Source: Chloroflexota bacterium (lineage in GTDB: Bacteria > Chloroflexota > Dormibacteria > Dormibacterales > Dormibacteraceae). From it: a stretch of DNA of 9,447 nucleotides. The translations under genes and the position numbers were made by a program. Below the pieces are notes generated by a model that was given only the letters and a program-made list of their open reading frames with translations, was not told the DNA's origin and made no database searches. How positions within the stretch are numbered: the stretch's first letter is position 1; the number at the start of each line of letters is the position of its first letter. Of the stretch, positions 1 through 6,107 are shown in pieces. The stretch is from contig VBJR01000264.1 of assembly GCA_005880175.1 (NCBI GenBank), forward strand, positions 19,028-28,474, read 5' to 3'.

Positions 1-491
1 AGCCCTGCCGGCCGGAACGTCGCGTCCTCGATCCGGCTGAGGTCGGGCCGCAGCCACGCCGTCAGCACCCAGTCGCGGCTGTTGTACTGGCGCTGCGCCC
101 CCTGCTCGACCACGCTGCGGTCGGTGAAGCGGGCGACCGCCCGCGGCTGCCCCTCGCCGTCCAGGCCCTCGATCTGCAGCGTCGCGGTCGTGCCGAAATC
201 GGGCTTGACGCGGATGCCGCGCGTCAGCCAGCGGGACCGGACCGGCTCCCACGTGGCCAGCAGGCGCGGGCTGCAGTAGGCGCCCAGCCGCTCGCGCGGG
301 TCGGGGACGTCCTTGAGCTGGGCCAGCCGGTACTCGGGGAACAGCGCCTCGTTCACGGGCTCGCGGATGTCCAGGAACCACGCGACCAGGTCGAGCAGCA
401 GCGCGTACGTCAGCGAGTGCACGTGCTCGATCTGCTGCTCGCGATGCTCGTCGGGGCTGATCTCGAACCGCCTCGACTTGCGCCCGAACAT
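1..491 (-). CDS. Unidentified soluble protein, last visible gene of the Tad operon (C-terminus outside the window)
   Basis: An open frame runs from ATG at 491 to the left edge, giving 163 complete codons without a stop. It starts only 5 nt after the TAG of the preceding ATPase gene, so it is very probably co-transcribed. The N-terminus is basic and polar (MFGRKSRRFEI) with no signal peptide or convincing membrane helix. Residues about 17-45 should form amphipathic helix, with a short hydrophobic patch at 29-40. The second half alternates polar and hydrophobic residues as in beta-strands (TTATLQIEGL at 101-110; AVARFTDRSVVEQ at 118-130; DWVLTAWLRPDLSRIED at 140-156). This helix-then-sheet pattern, ending in a W..L..WL segment, is reminiscent of NTF2/Tim44-like folds, but that is inference from pattern only. 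I do not recognise the family. Its position suggests an accessory cytoplasmic component of the Tad machine. Confidence 0.8.
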   Translation of the reverse strand, partial: MFGRKSRRFEISPDEHREQQIEHVHSLTYALLLDLVAWFLDIREPVNEALFPEYRLAQLKDVPDPRERLGAYCSPRLLATWEPVRSRWLTRGIRVKPDFGTTATLQIEGLDGEGQPRAVARFTDRSVVEQGAQRQYNSRDWVLTAWLRPDLSRIEDATFRPAG

Positions 492-496
492 GTCGC

Positions 497-2050
497 CTAC
501 CCCGCCGCGGCCAGCGCCCGAACGGCCGTGCGCGTGACCCGGATGTACGCGTCGCGCAGCTTCGGCGAGATGTCCAGGATCGAGACCCCCTTCACGATCG
601 CCAGCGTCGCCTTCTCGCTCTTGGGCACCGTCTCGATCGCGACGACCCGCTTGCGGATCTCGTCCAGCAGGTCGGTGACCACGTGGTGGCTGCGGAGCTG
701 CCGGTCGGTCGAGACGATGTAGCTCACCATCACCAGCTTGCCCCGCATGCTCGGCGTGTCCAGGTACTCCAGCACGCCGAGCAGCGCGCTGGGATCGTCC
801 GTCGTCGGCAGGATCACCAGGTCCGCGAGCTCCAGGTACGCGGCGCAGATCGCGGCCTCGGCCGTCGTGTAGTCCGGCAGCCGGTTGGGCAGGTCCACCA
901 CCAGGAAGACGTGGCGCTCGCGCAGGTGCTGCACGAACCGCTGGATCAGGCCCGGCGGGTACGCGTCCGCGGCGGCGCGGTCCTCGGGGTACACGCCCAG
1001 CGCCGGCGTCTTGGCCCAGGCCGGCGTCGGCGGCAGCTCGAGCCCGCTGCTCAGCGCGGCCATCAGCTGGCGCACGGTGCCGGCCGTGGCCGGGATGTCC
1101 AGCCGGCCCCACTGGTCGGGGTTGCCGATGTTCTGGTCCACGATCGCCGCGCTGCCGGTCGTGTCGCCCAGCGCGTAGCCGATGACCTGGGCCACCGCGC
1201 CGGCCGTCACCGTCTTGCCGACGCCGCCCTTGCGGGCCGGCACCACGACCAGCGGCGGCGGATGCAGGCCGAGCACGAGGTCGCCGATCTCGCGCGGGAT
1301 CACGATGCGCCGGCGCCGCACCAGCAGCCGGCTGACGATCCCCAGGCGCGGCCGCGCCTCGGTCGCCGCCGCGGCCGCGCGCGCCGTGCCGTCCGCGAAC
1401 AGGCTGGCCCGGCTGAGCTCGTCGCCGCGCCGCTCGGGCGGCAGCGGGGCGAGCGTGGACAGCTCCGTGAACGGGTCGGGCAGCGCCGTGGTCAGCGACT
1501 CCTCAGCTTCTGGCACCGGCACCGGCACGGGCGGCGGGGGCGGCGGCGCCACCCGGGCGGGCGCCCGGGGCTGGAGCCGCGGCATGAAGAGCACGCTGGG
1601 CCGCCCCTCGGCGGCGCCCTCGACCACGGCCGGAGCGTCGCGGCGGAAGCACGGGAACGCCTCGATCGCGTGCTCGGCCAGAGCGGTCGGGTCGTTGGTG
1701 ACCACCAGGTGGGCGTGCGCGTGCCGGGCGTAGCGCGCCCGCTCGGCCTCGTTGGCGATGCCCACCACGACCTCCGAGTCGAGGCCGCCCAGGTGCGCCT
1801 CCAGGCCGGGCTCGTCCATGACCAGGATCACCGGGCGGGCGTCCTCGGGCACGTGGCGCTCCCACCAGCCGTCCAGCTCCCGGGCCACCGCGCCCCGCGC
1901 GGAGAAGAACATCAGGCCGCGCACCGGCGCCGGGACGGCGGCCGACCCGGTCGTCGGGTCGATCGCGGCCTGCAGCATCCCGACCGCCTGCGGGGACGCC
2001 GGGTCCGGCAGCAGGCTGAGGAACACGTACCGGCTGAGGCTACCTGGCAA
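497..2050 (-). CDS. ParA/MinD-family ATPase with an N-terminal extension and proline-rich linker (TadZ/CpaE-like)
   Basis: 517 residues if it starts at TTG 2050. An AAGGAGG Shine-Dalgarno (2063-2069) lies 12 nt upstream, and this start overlaps the preceding gene by 11 nt; GTG 2026 is the alternative. Residues 1-150 form an alpha/beta N-terminal domain I cannot assign. Residues about 160-182 are a proline-rich linker containing a run of seven prolines. The C-terminal half is a SIMIBI-class ATPase: deviant Walker A PARKGGVGKTVTAG at about 271-284 (signature K274, P-loop K279), an IVDQNIGN strand-loop at 303-310 in the Walker A-prime position, and VVDLPN at 384-389 in the Walker B position. MinD/ParA-type proteins in Tad loci (TadZ/CpaE) position the machine at a pole or membrane site; CpaE-like proteins often have an atypical receiver domain N-terminally, which could be what residues 1-150 are. 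It is the second ATPase of this fold in the operon, the other having a degenerate P-loop. Fold assignment is secure, role inferred. Confidence 0.9.
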   Translation of the reverse strand: MPGSLSRYVFLSLLPDPASPQAVGMLQAAIDPTTGSAAVPAPVRGLMFFSARGAVARELDGWWERHVPEDARPVILVMDEPGLEAHLGGLDSEVVVGIANEAERARYARHAHAHLVVTNDPTALAEHAIEAFPCFRRDAPAVVEGAAEGRPSVLFMPRLQPRAPARVAPPPPPPVPVPVPEAEESLTTALPDPFTELSTLAPLPPERRGDELSRASLFADGTARAAAAATEARPRLGIVSRLLVRRRRIVIPREIGDLVLGLHPPPLVVVPARKGGVGKTVTAGAVAQVIGYALGDTTGSAAIVDQNIGNPDQWGRLDIPATAGTVRQLMAALSSGLELPPTPAWAKTPALGVYPEDRAAADAYPPGLIQRFVQHLRERHVFLVVDLPNRLPDYTTAEAAICAAYLELADLVILPTTDDPSALLGVLEYLDTPSMRGKLVMVSYIVSTDRQLRSHHVVTDLLDEIRKRVVAIETVPKSEKATLAIVKGVSILDISPKLRDAYIRVTRTAVRALAAAG

Positions 2051-2420
2051 CCGCCTGGCTCGCCTCCTTCACGGAGCCGCCGCCGAGGTCGACGCTCGGC
2101 GTGGCGAGGTGGTGGCCGAGGCCGGCGGCCAGGATCAGCAGGCCGGTCGCCAGCACGGCGGTGCCCGCCACCGTCTCCCGGCGCCGCGTCGCCACGCCCC
2201 GCGCGGCGGCCCGCACCGCCCGGCCGAGCGCCCAGACGACCATCAGCGCCGCGATCGCCGTCACCGTCAGCCGGCTGGCGGCCAGGGCGGACGCGAACGT
2301 CGGGGAGCGGCTGGCGAAGAAGTCCCAGGCGCCGGTCCAGCCGGGCGGGCCCAGCACGACGAGGGCCGCCACCAGCTCGGCGGCGCTGGCGAGGAGGGGC
2401 AGCGCGACGCGGCCGATCAT
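2040..2420 (-). CDS. Small three-helix membrane protein of unknown function
   Basis: 126 residues. ATG at 2420 is chosen because a GGGGAGGG Shine-Dalgarno ends about 5 nt upstream; a TTG at 2441 in the same frame has no comparable site. Three hydrophobic segments are visible at about 5-25, 52-72 and 84-102. The loop between the second and third is rich in arginine (67-82), so by the positive-inside rule it is cytoplasmic and the N-terminus would be outside. The C-terminal tail (about 103-126) is short and polar. I do not recognise a family. The gene lies between tadC and the ParA-like ATPase and overlaps the latter by 11 nt, so an accessory membrane part of the Tad platform or an anchor for the ATPase is plausible, but this is inferred from location only. 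Its first 44 bp are present in a second, diverged copy just after tadC. Confidence 0.82.
   Translation of the reverse strand: MIGRVALPLLASAAELVAALVVLGPPGWTGAWDFFASRSPTFASALAASRLTVTAIAALMVVWALGRAVRAAARGVATRRRETVAGTAVLATGLLILAAGLGHHLATPSVDLGGGSVKEASQAVAR
2377..2420 (-). repeat. Downstream copy of the 44-bp duplication (true 5' end of the three-helix gene)
   Basis: Partner of the copy at 2607-2650. This copy is followed by a normal membrane-protein reading frame and preceded by a strong Shine-Dalgarno, so it is the functional gene start. Confidence 0.8.
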
Positions 2421-2606
2421 CGGTCCCTCCCCGTCGGGCAAGACACCCGAGGCGCGGCGAGCAAGGGCTTTGCCCGAGTGTATGAGTCCGTCTTCCCTCG
2501 TCTGCCCGGCACCGCGTCGAGGCCCGAAGGGATGCGCCGCAGGCGCCTCCGACGTCCCGGAAAGACGGGGGGGTTCCGGAAGGGGGGGCCCGCCCCCCCT
2601 TGCACT
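2421..2606. other. Intergenic insert between the two copies of the gene start, with several hairpins
   Basis: About 186 bp without a credible gene, in an operon whose other junctions mostly overlap. It holds a perfect 9-bp G/C stem (2580-2601), an adjacent TTCCGGAA palindrome, a GCGCC-gca-GGCGC stem near 2534-2546, and a small GGGC-ttt-GCCC stem at 2465-2475. A short stretch near 2475-2490 (GTGTATGAGTCC on the plus strand) is richer in A/T than its surroundings and could contain a weak promoter for the three genes downstream, but I see no convincing -35/-10 pair. The dense hairpins are typical of interspersed repeat elements or of an attenuator. Confidence 0.5.
2580..2601. repeat. Perfect 9-bp G/C inverted repeat
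   Basis: AAGGGGGGG, loop CCCG, CCCCCCCTT: nine perfectly paired positions with a four-base loop, directly beside the palindrome TTCCGGAA. Neither side is followed by a long T-run, so it is not a classic intrinsic terminator in either direction. It would still form a very stable hairpin in the operon transcript between tadC and the downstream genes and could lower expression of the tail or stop 3' exonucleases. Confidence 0.6.
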
Positions 2607-2650
2607 TCGGCGGCGCTGGCTGCGAGCGGGAGCGCCACGCGGCCGATCAC
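2607..2650 (-). repeat. Upstream, diverged copy of the 5' end of the three-helix membrane gene
   Basis: Read on the minus strand from 2650, this 44-bp stretch matches the first 44 bp of the gene beginning at 2420 at 37 positions. The differences include GTG for ATG at the first codon, two third-position changes, and a fully changed tenth codon. Similarity collapses right after codon 15. The two copies start exactly 230 bp apart. Confidence 0.8.
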
Positions 2651-3573
2651 GTGAACGCCCTCGCCAGGGAGACCCACGCCGGGTACCCGATGAGCACCAT
2701 CAGCGGCAGGATCATCAGCCCGATCGGGATCGCCTGGCGGAACTTGGACTGCTCGGAGCGCACCTGCATCTCGGCGATCGCGTTGGCGCCGACCGCGCGG
2801 GCCAGGTTGGTCAGCACCGACCGGGGCGCCAGGCCCTTGTCGTCGATCCGGCGCATGGTGCTGCCCAGCAGCGAGAACATCGGCACGCCGTACGCGTGGC
2901 CGATCTTCTCGTACAGGGAGGCGACGCTGGTGAACGGCTCCTCGCGGAACGGCATCAGGCGCGACGCGTCCAGGACGACCAGGCGCTTCCAGTCCTCGTC
3001 CCGGATCAGGCCCCACAGGTGGCCGTCCGCCTGCGCCCGGGCCAGCAGGTCGAGGGCGTGGTCGATCGACATCTGGTGGTTGTAGGTGAGGATCGCGAGC
3101 TCGGTGAGCGCGCCGCTGAGGCCGGCCTGGATGGCCGCCTGGCGGCGCTGGGCCGCGATCCGGAGCAGGAGGTAGCCGGTCGTGAAGGCGATGACGCCCA
3201 TGCCGACGCAGTAGATGAGCGGGAACGCGAGCTCGCCGCCGGTGGTGAGGCCGACCAGGTCGAGGGCGAAGCCGCCCACCGTCACCAGGAGCGCGAGCGC
3301 GACGGTCCGCAGCACCCACGCGGTGGCCGACTCGGTGCGGCCGGCGACCGCGAGCAGCCGCGGGATGTTGGCCGCGTCGTCGAACCGGCGCACGAACGGC
3401 GCCCGCTCGCCCAGCCGCTCGGTGAGCGGCCGGTCGTCGAGCAGGCCGTGGTTGCGGACGACCCGGTTCCAGGCCACGACGGGCGGCGGGGTGAGCGCGC
3501 CGGCCCGCCACAGGGCCGCCCCCAGCAGGGCGGCGGCCGCCACGATCAGGGCGGGGAAGAGGAGGAAGCTCAC
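2647..3573 (-). CDS. tadC: TadC-like inner-membrane platform protein
   Basis: 308 residues from GTG 3573, with AAAGGG about 10 nt upstream as ribosome binding site. Hydrophobic segments lie at about 3-22, 88-108, 115-138 and 281-300. A cytoplasmic helical region (140-280) lies between the third and last; it includes a TELAILTYNHQMSIDHALDLL segment of the GspF/T2SSF type. This is the usual architecture of TadB/TadC proteins, which form the inner-membrane platform driven by TadA. Its order directly after tadA and tadB is canonical for Tad loci. It is the only core gene here separated from both neighbours: a 177-bp gap upstream with direct repeats, and a repeat-bearing insert downstream. The TadB versus TadC labels rest on gene order as much as on sequence. 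Confidence 0.85.
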   Translation of the reverse strand: MSFLLFPALIVAAAALLGAALWRAGALTPPPVVAWNRVVRNHGLLDDRPLTERLGERAPFVRRFDDAANIPRLLAVAGRTESATAWVLRTVALALLVTVGGFALDLVGLTTGGELAFPLIYCVGMGVIAFTTGYLLLRIAAQRRQAAIQAGLSGALTELAILTYNHQMSIDHALDLLARAQADGHLWGLIRDEDWKRLVVLDASRLMPFREEPFTSVASLYEKIGHAYGVPMFSLLGSTMRRIDDKGLAPRSVLTNLARAVGANAIAEMQVRSEQSKFRQAIPIGLMILPLMVLIGYPAWVSLARAFT

Positions 3574-3581
3574 CGGGCACC

Positions 3582-3595
3582 GGCCCTTTCGGGCC
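3582..3595 (-). promoter_or_regulatory. Hairpin overlapping the tadC ribosome binding site
   Basis: On the minus strand the sequence reads GGCCC-GAAA-GGGCC, a 5-bp G/C stem closed by a GNRA-type tetraloop. The presumed Shine-Dalgarno of tadC (AAAGGG) is formed by the loop and the 3' arm, so folding would partly hide it. This could reduce tadC translation relative to tadA and tadB. The stem is seen in sequence; the regulatory effect is inferred. Confidence 0.35.
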
Positions 3596-3612
3596 CGGCC
3601 GGGCGACCGGGC

Positions 3613-3638
3613 AGGGCCAAACGCCGGCGAATGTGCCT
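3613..3638. repeat. Direct repeat copy 1 (26 bp) in the tadB-tadC gap
   Basis: On the plus strand AGGGCCAAACGCCGGCGA continues to ATGTGCCT. It matches copy 2 at 3655-3680 at 22 of 26 positions, with a 42-bp period, and is centred on the self-complementary octamer CGCCGGCG. Confidence 0.7.
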
Positions 3639-3654
3639 GCCCACGGCTCCCGAG

Positions 3655-3680
3655 GGGGCCAATCGCCGGCGGATGTCCCT
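3655..3680. repeat. Direct repeat copy 2 (26 bp) in the tadB-tadC gap
   Basis: On the plus strand GGGGCCAATCGCCGGCGG continues to ATGTCCCT. It differs from copy 1 at four positions and has the same palindromic core. Each copy read on the minus strand encodes IRRRLA in one frame, and the two codons that differ inside that hexapeptide are synonymous, but no credible protein surrounds it. Confidence 0.7.
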
Positions 3681-3750
3681 ATCGGAGCGGCCGGTCGTCA
3701 GCTCCCAGGCGCCGCCCCGCCGACCGGCGGTCCAGCCCCGCCCCCCAGCC

Positions 3751-4671
3751 CTACGCATACCGGCGCTCCAGCTGGGACTTGATCTCGCCCAGGTTCCAGC
3801 GCACCCAGTGGACGCGGGGCGTGAGCTGGCCGATCACCCAGAAGATCACCATCACCATGCCGGCCACGACCACCAGCACCAGCTGCCCGAGCGGGCGCGA
3901 GTACGCGTCGCGGAACGTGTCCACGTGCATGACCACGATGAACATGAACCCCATCAGCCCCGCCACGATGTAGCCCGCCTGGCGCGACCCCTGCGCGATC
4001 GCGTGGTTGCGCTCCTGGAGCGTCAGGTCGGCCTCGTACTGCGGGATCAGGACCTCGGCAGCCTCGACGACGAACGCCTCCGGCGACGTGTCCAGCGACA
4101 GCAGCAGGTCCGCGCAGACCCGGTTCGCGATCGGGCTCAGCGCGCGCCGGTCCACCTCGATCAGCCGGTCGCGGATCGACTGGTGGGTGTCCGCCAGCGG
4201 GGCCACGACCCGGCGCAGGATCGGCAGCGGGTTCGCCCCGGCATCCGTCAGCGCCTCGTCCAGGGTCTGGTTCGACGTCCGGATCAGGTCCACGATCGCC
4301 CGCGCCTGGTCCACGATCGCCCGCTCCATCTGCAGCCGGCGCCGGTCGCTGAGCGGGCCCAGCACGAACGGCACGGCGAACACGCCGACCAGCGCGCAGC
4401 CCGCGATCACGACCGGCGTGCCGATGACCAGGCCGACCACCAGGCCGAACGCGGCGCTGACCGCCCGCACCCACAGCCACGTCCGCAGGCTCCAGCCCAG
4501 CGCGACCGCGCGCACCTCCTCGCGCTCGAGCAGCGGCGCCAGCCGGCTCCCCCCGGCGCGGACGGTGCCCCTGGCGTCCCGAGTCGCGATCCCGCCCAGC
4601 AGCAGCGCCAGCGCCAGCACGAACAGGATCTGTCCGTAGAAGAAGATCGGCGAGAACAGCAGCCCGCGCAT
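3751..4671 (-). CDS. tadB: TadB-like inner-membrane platform protein
   Basis: 306 residues from ATG 4671, which shares its A with the TGA of tadA (TGATG junction); a GGAGGT lies 12 nt upstream. Membrane segments are visible at about 11-28, 68-85, 87-106, 232-250 and 262-283. The cytoplasmic part between residues 107 and 230 contains the GspF-like helical repeat (MERAIVDQARAIVDLIRTS, then TLDEAL), the region expected to touch the motor ATPase. Length and topology fit TadB, the partner of TadC in the platform through which the pilus is assembled. The C-terminal 20 residues are basic and presumably cytoplasmic. Coupling to tadA by stop-start overlap suggests balanced synthesis of motor and platform. 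Confidence 0.88.
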   Translation of the reverse strand: MRGLLFSPIFFYGQILFVLALALLLGGIATRDARGTVRAGGSRLAPLLEREEVRAVALGWSLRTWLWVRAVSAAFGLVVGLVIGTPVVIAGCALVGVFAVPFVLGPLSDRRRLQMERAIVDQARAIVDLIRTSNQTLDEALTDAGANPLPILRRVVAPLADTHQSIRDRLIEVDRRALSPIANRVCADLLLSLDTSPEAFVVEAAEVLIPQYEADLTLQERNHAIAQGSRQAGYIVAGLMGFMFIVVMHVDTFRDAYSRPLGQLVLVVVAGMVMVIFWVIGQLTPRVHWVRWNLGEIKSQLERRYA

Positions 4672-6107
4672 CAGACCGCCGGCACCTCCGTTCCCAGGTG
4701 GGCGCCGAGCTTGCGGCGCAGGCCGAGCGGCAGATCGCCCACGTGCCGGGTCTGGCGCTCCAGCACGCCCTCCGGCCCCCGCCGGTAGATCCACGCCGTC
4801 TGCGTGCGCTCCGCGCCGAGCGCCAGGATGCCGCTCACCCGGCGCACGCCGTCGGAGTCCTGGACCAGGTGTACGACCAGATTGAACGCCCGGTGCACCG
4901 CGATCTCGGCCAGCTCGTACGCGTTGCTGTTGCCCGCGTAGTCCGGGCTCTTCATCACGTACTCCGCGGACCGCTTGACGCCCTGGAACGCGTCGTCGGC
5001 GTGGACGGTCACCATCGAGCCGTCGTGGCCGGTGGACGCCACCAGGCACACCTCGGCCATCGCCGCGTCCCGGGCCTCGCCCAGGATGATGCGGTTGGGC
5101 CGCATGCGCAGCGCGAGCTTCGCCAGGTCGCGCATCGTGATGCCCAGCTCGGTGCCGTAGCTGGGCGGCACCGTGCACAGGTGCTGGACCAGCGGGTGCC
5201 ACTCCTTGCCGTCGCCCCGGTCGCCGTCCAGGTTCAGCTCCGCGCTGTCCTCGATGACCAGGAGCTGCTCCGAGTGGGCGACCAGGCCGCACAGCACGCG
5301 AAGCAGCGTCGTCTTCCCGGTGGCCGTGCCGCCCGCGATGATGATGTTGGCCTTGCCCTCGACGCACGCCTCCAGGAACCGCGCGACGCCGTTGGGCATG
5401 ACCCCGCGCTGCACGTACTCGGCCAGCGTGTGCAGGTTGGCGGCGCCGGGCAGCCGGACCGTGGCGACCACGCTGGTGCTGCCCGACACGGCCGGCTCCT
5501 GCACGACGCACACGCGCAGCACCCGGCCCAGGTTGCCCTCGGCGGCGGGGTGGCCCTCGCTCAGCTGCCGGTAGCCCTTGAACCCCGGCATCGTCAGCAC
5601 CTTCTCCTTGAAGAAGGTGAGGACGTCGGCGTCGCTCTGGAACGGGTTGCCATCGCCGTCCAGCGCCATCCGGTCGGTGCTGGTCGTGAGGATCCACTTG
5701 TCCCAGCGGTTGATGTGGATCTCCTCGATGCCGTCGAGCAGGTAGACCAGGCGCGAGAGCGGGAACAGCCACGACGCGCGGGCCATCGTGCCCCGCGTCA
5801 CGTGGTGCCGGAACGCGTCGTCGTCCGCCAGCCTGTGCGCGGTGACGCCGTGCAGGCCGAACCGGCCGGGCTGCTCCACGGCCTGGTCGATCAGGTCTCG
5901 GACCAGGTCGTACAGCCGCTCCTCGTCGCGCGTGGACGCCTTCACGTCCGCCGCCTGCCGGTACTCGCGGAGCACGCGCACCAGCGTGCTGACCGTGTCC
6001 TGCGCCATCTCGGCCACGTCCGGCCAGGGCACGCTCCGCAGGCTCCTCGCCGCCTCCCCCCCTGGCGGGGTGGGTTGGGGTGGCGGGGACTGGAAGGCGA
6101 GGCTCAT
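4671..6107 (-). CDS. tadA: TadA/CpaF-type secretion ATPase (pilus assembly motor)
   Basis: 478 residues from ATG 6107; a GGAGGG lies about 9 nt upstream and the ATG overlaps the tadZ TGA. This is the hexameric motor of the Tad pilus, hydrolysing ATP to drive assembly through TadB/TadC. The first 30 residues are proline-rich and probably disordered. An N-terminal helical domain (about 35-120) leads to the conserved LLDGIEEIHIN segment (123-133). The C-terminal RecA-like core has Walker A GGTATGKTT (259-267), the Asp box IEDSAEL (285-291), LRMRPNRIILGEARD with Walker B glutamate (333-347), and the His box GHDGSMVTVHAD (360-371). All key residues are present, so the enzyme should be active. The LRMRPnrIIlGEaRd signature places it in the CpaF/TadA branch of type II/IV secretion ATPases. 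Confidence 0.96.
   Translation of the reverse strand: MSLAFQSPPPQPTPPGGEAARSLRSVPWPDVAEMAQDTVSTLVRVLREYRQAADVKASTRDEERLYDLVRDLIDQAVEQPGRFGLHGVTAHRLADDDAFRHHVTRGTMARASWLFPLSRLVYLLDGIEEIHINRWDKWILTTSTDRMALDGDGNPFQSDADVLTFFKEKVLTMPGFKGYRQLSEGHPAAEGNLGRVLRVCVVQEPAVSGSTSVVATVRLPGAANLHTLAEYVQRGVMPNGVARFLEACVEGKANIIIAGGTATGKTTLLRVLCGLVAHSEQLLVIEDSAELNLDGDRGDGKEWHPLVQHLCTVPPSYGTELGITMRDLAKLALRMRPNRIILGEARDAAMAEVCLVASTGHDGSMVTVHADDAFQGVKRSAEYVMKSPDYAGNSNAYELAEIAVHRAFNLVVHLVQDSDGVRRVSGILALGAERTQTAWIYRRGPEGVLERQTRHVGDLPLGLRRKLGAHLGTEVPAV

Larger units (their letters stand above)
2417..2650 (-). pseudogene. Possible remnant reading frame between tadC and the three-helix membrane gene
   Basis: A 77-codon frame opens with GTG at 2650, which overlaps the tadC stop as GTGA. 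It closes with TGA at 2417-2419, overlapping the ATG of the next gene as ATGA. Its first 15 residues (VIGRVALPLAASAAE) match the start of the next protein (MIGRVALPLLASAAE), but after that it turns into arginine- and proline-rich sequence with no hydrophobic helices, unlike a real protein here. The likely reading is that the three-helix gene once started at 2650, coupled to tadC, and that about 230 bp was later added while part of the old 5' end remained. A real small coupled ORF cannot be excluded. Confidence 0.4.
3574..3750. other. 177-bp gap between tadB and tadC
   Basis: No convincing gene. A 62-codon minus-strand frame crosses it (3570-3758) but is arginine-rich and low-complexity. The gap holds two diverged 26-bp direct repeats, a CCGCC-gacc-GGCGG stem near 3718-3731 just after the tadB stop, and a GGCCC-tttc-GGGCC stem near the tadC start. 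No T-run follows the first stem, so termination there is unsupported. Confidence 0.6.

Noticed and set aside
3570..3758. A 62-codon frame across the tadB-tadC gap
   Set aside because: It is arginine/glycine-rich, contains the direct repeat twice, overlaps both neighbours slightly and has no ribosome binding site or recognisable fold.
2101..4788. An 895-codon plus-strand open frame, and similar long plus-strand frames at 683-2485 and 4698-6524
   Set aside because: These are shadows of the minus-strand genes. They are rich in Arg, Gln, His, Pro and Ala with no domains, and they are explained by high GC at third codon positions.
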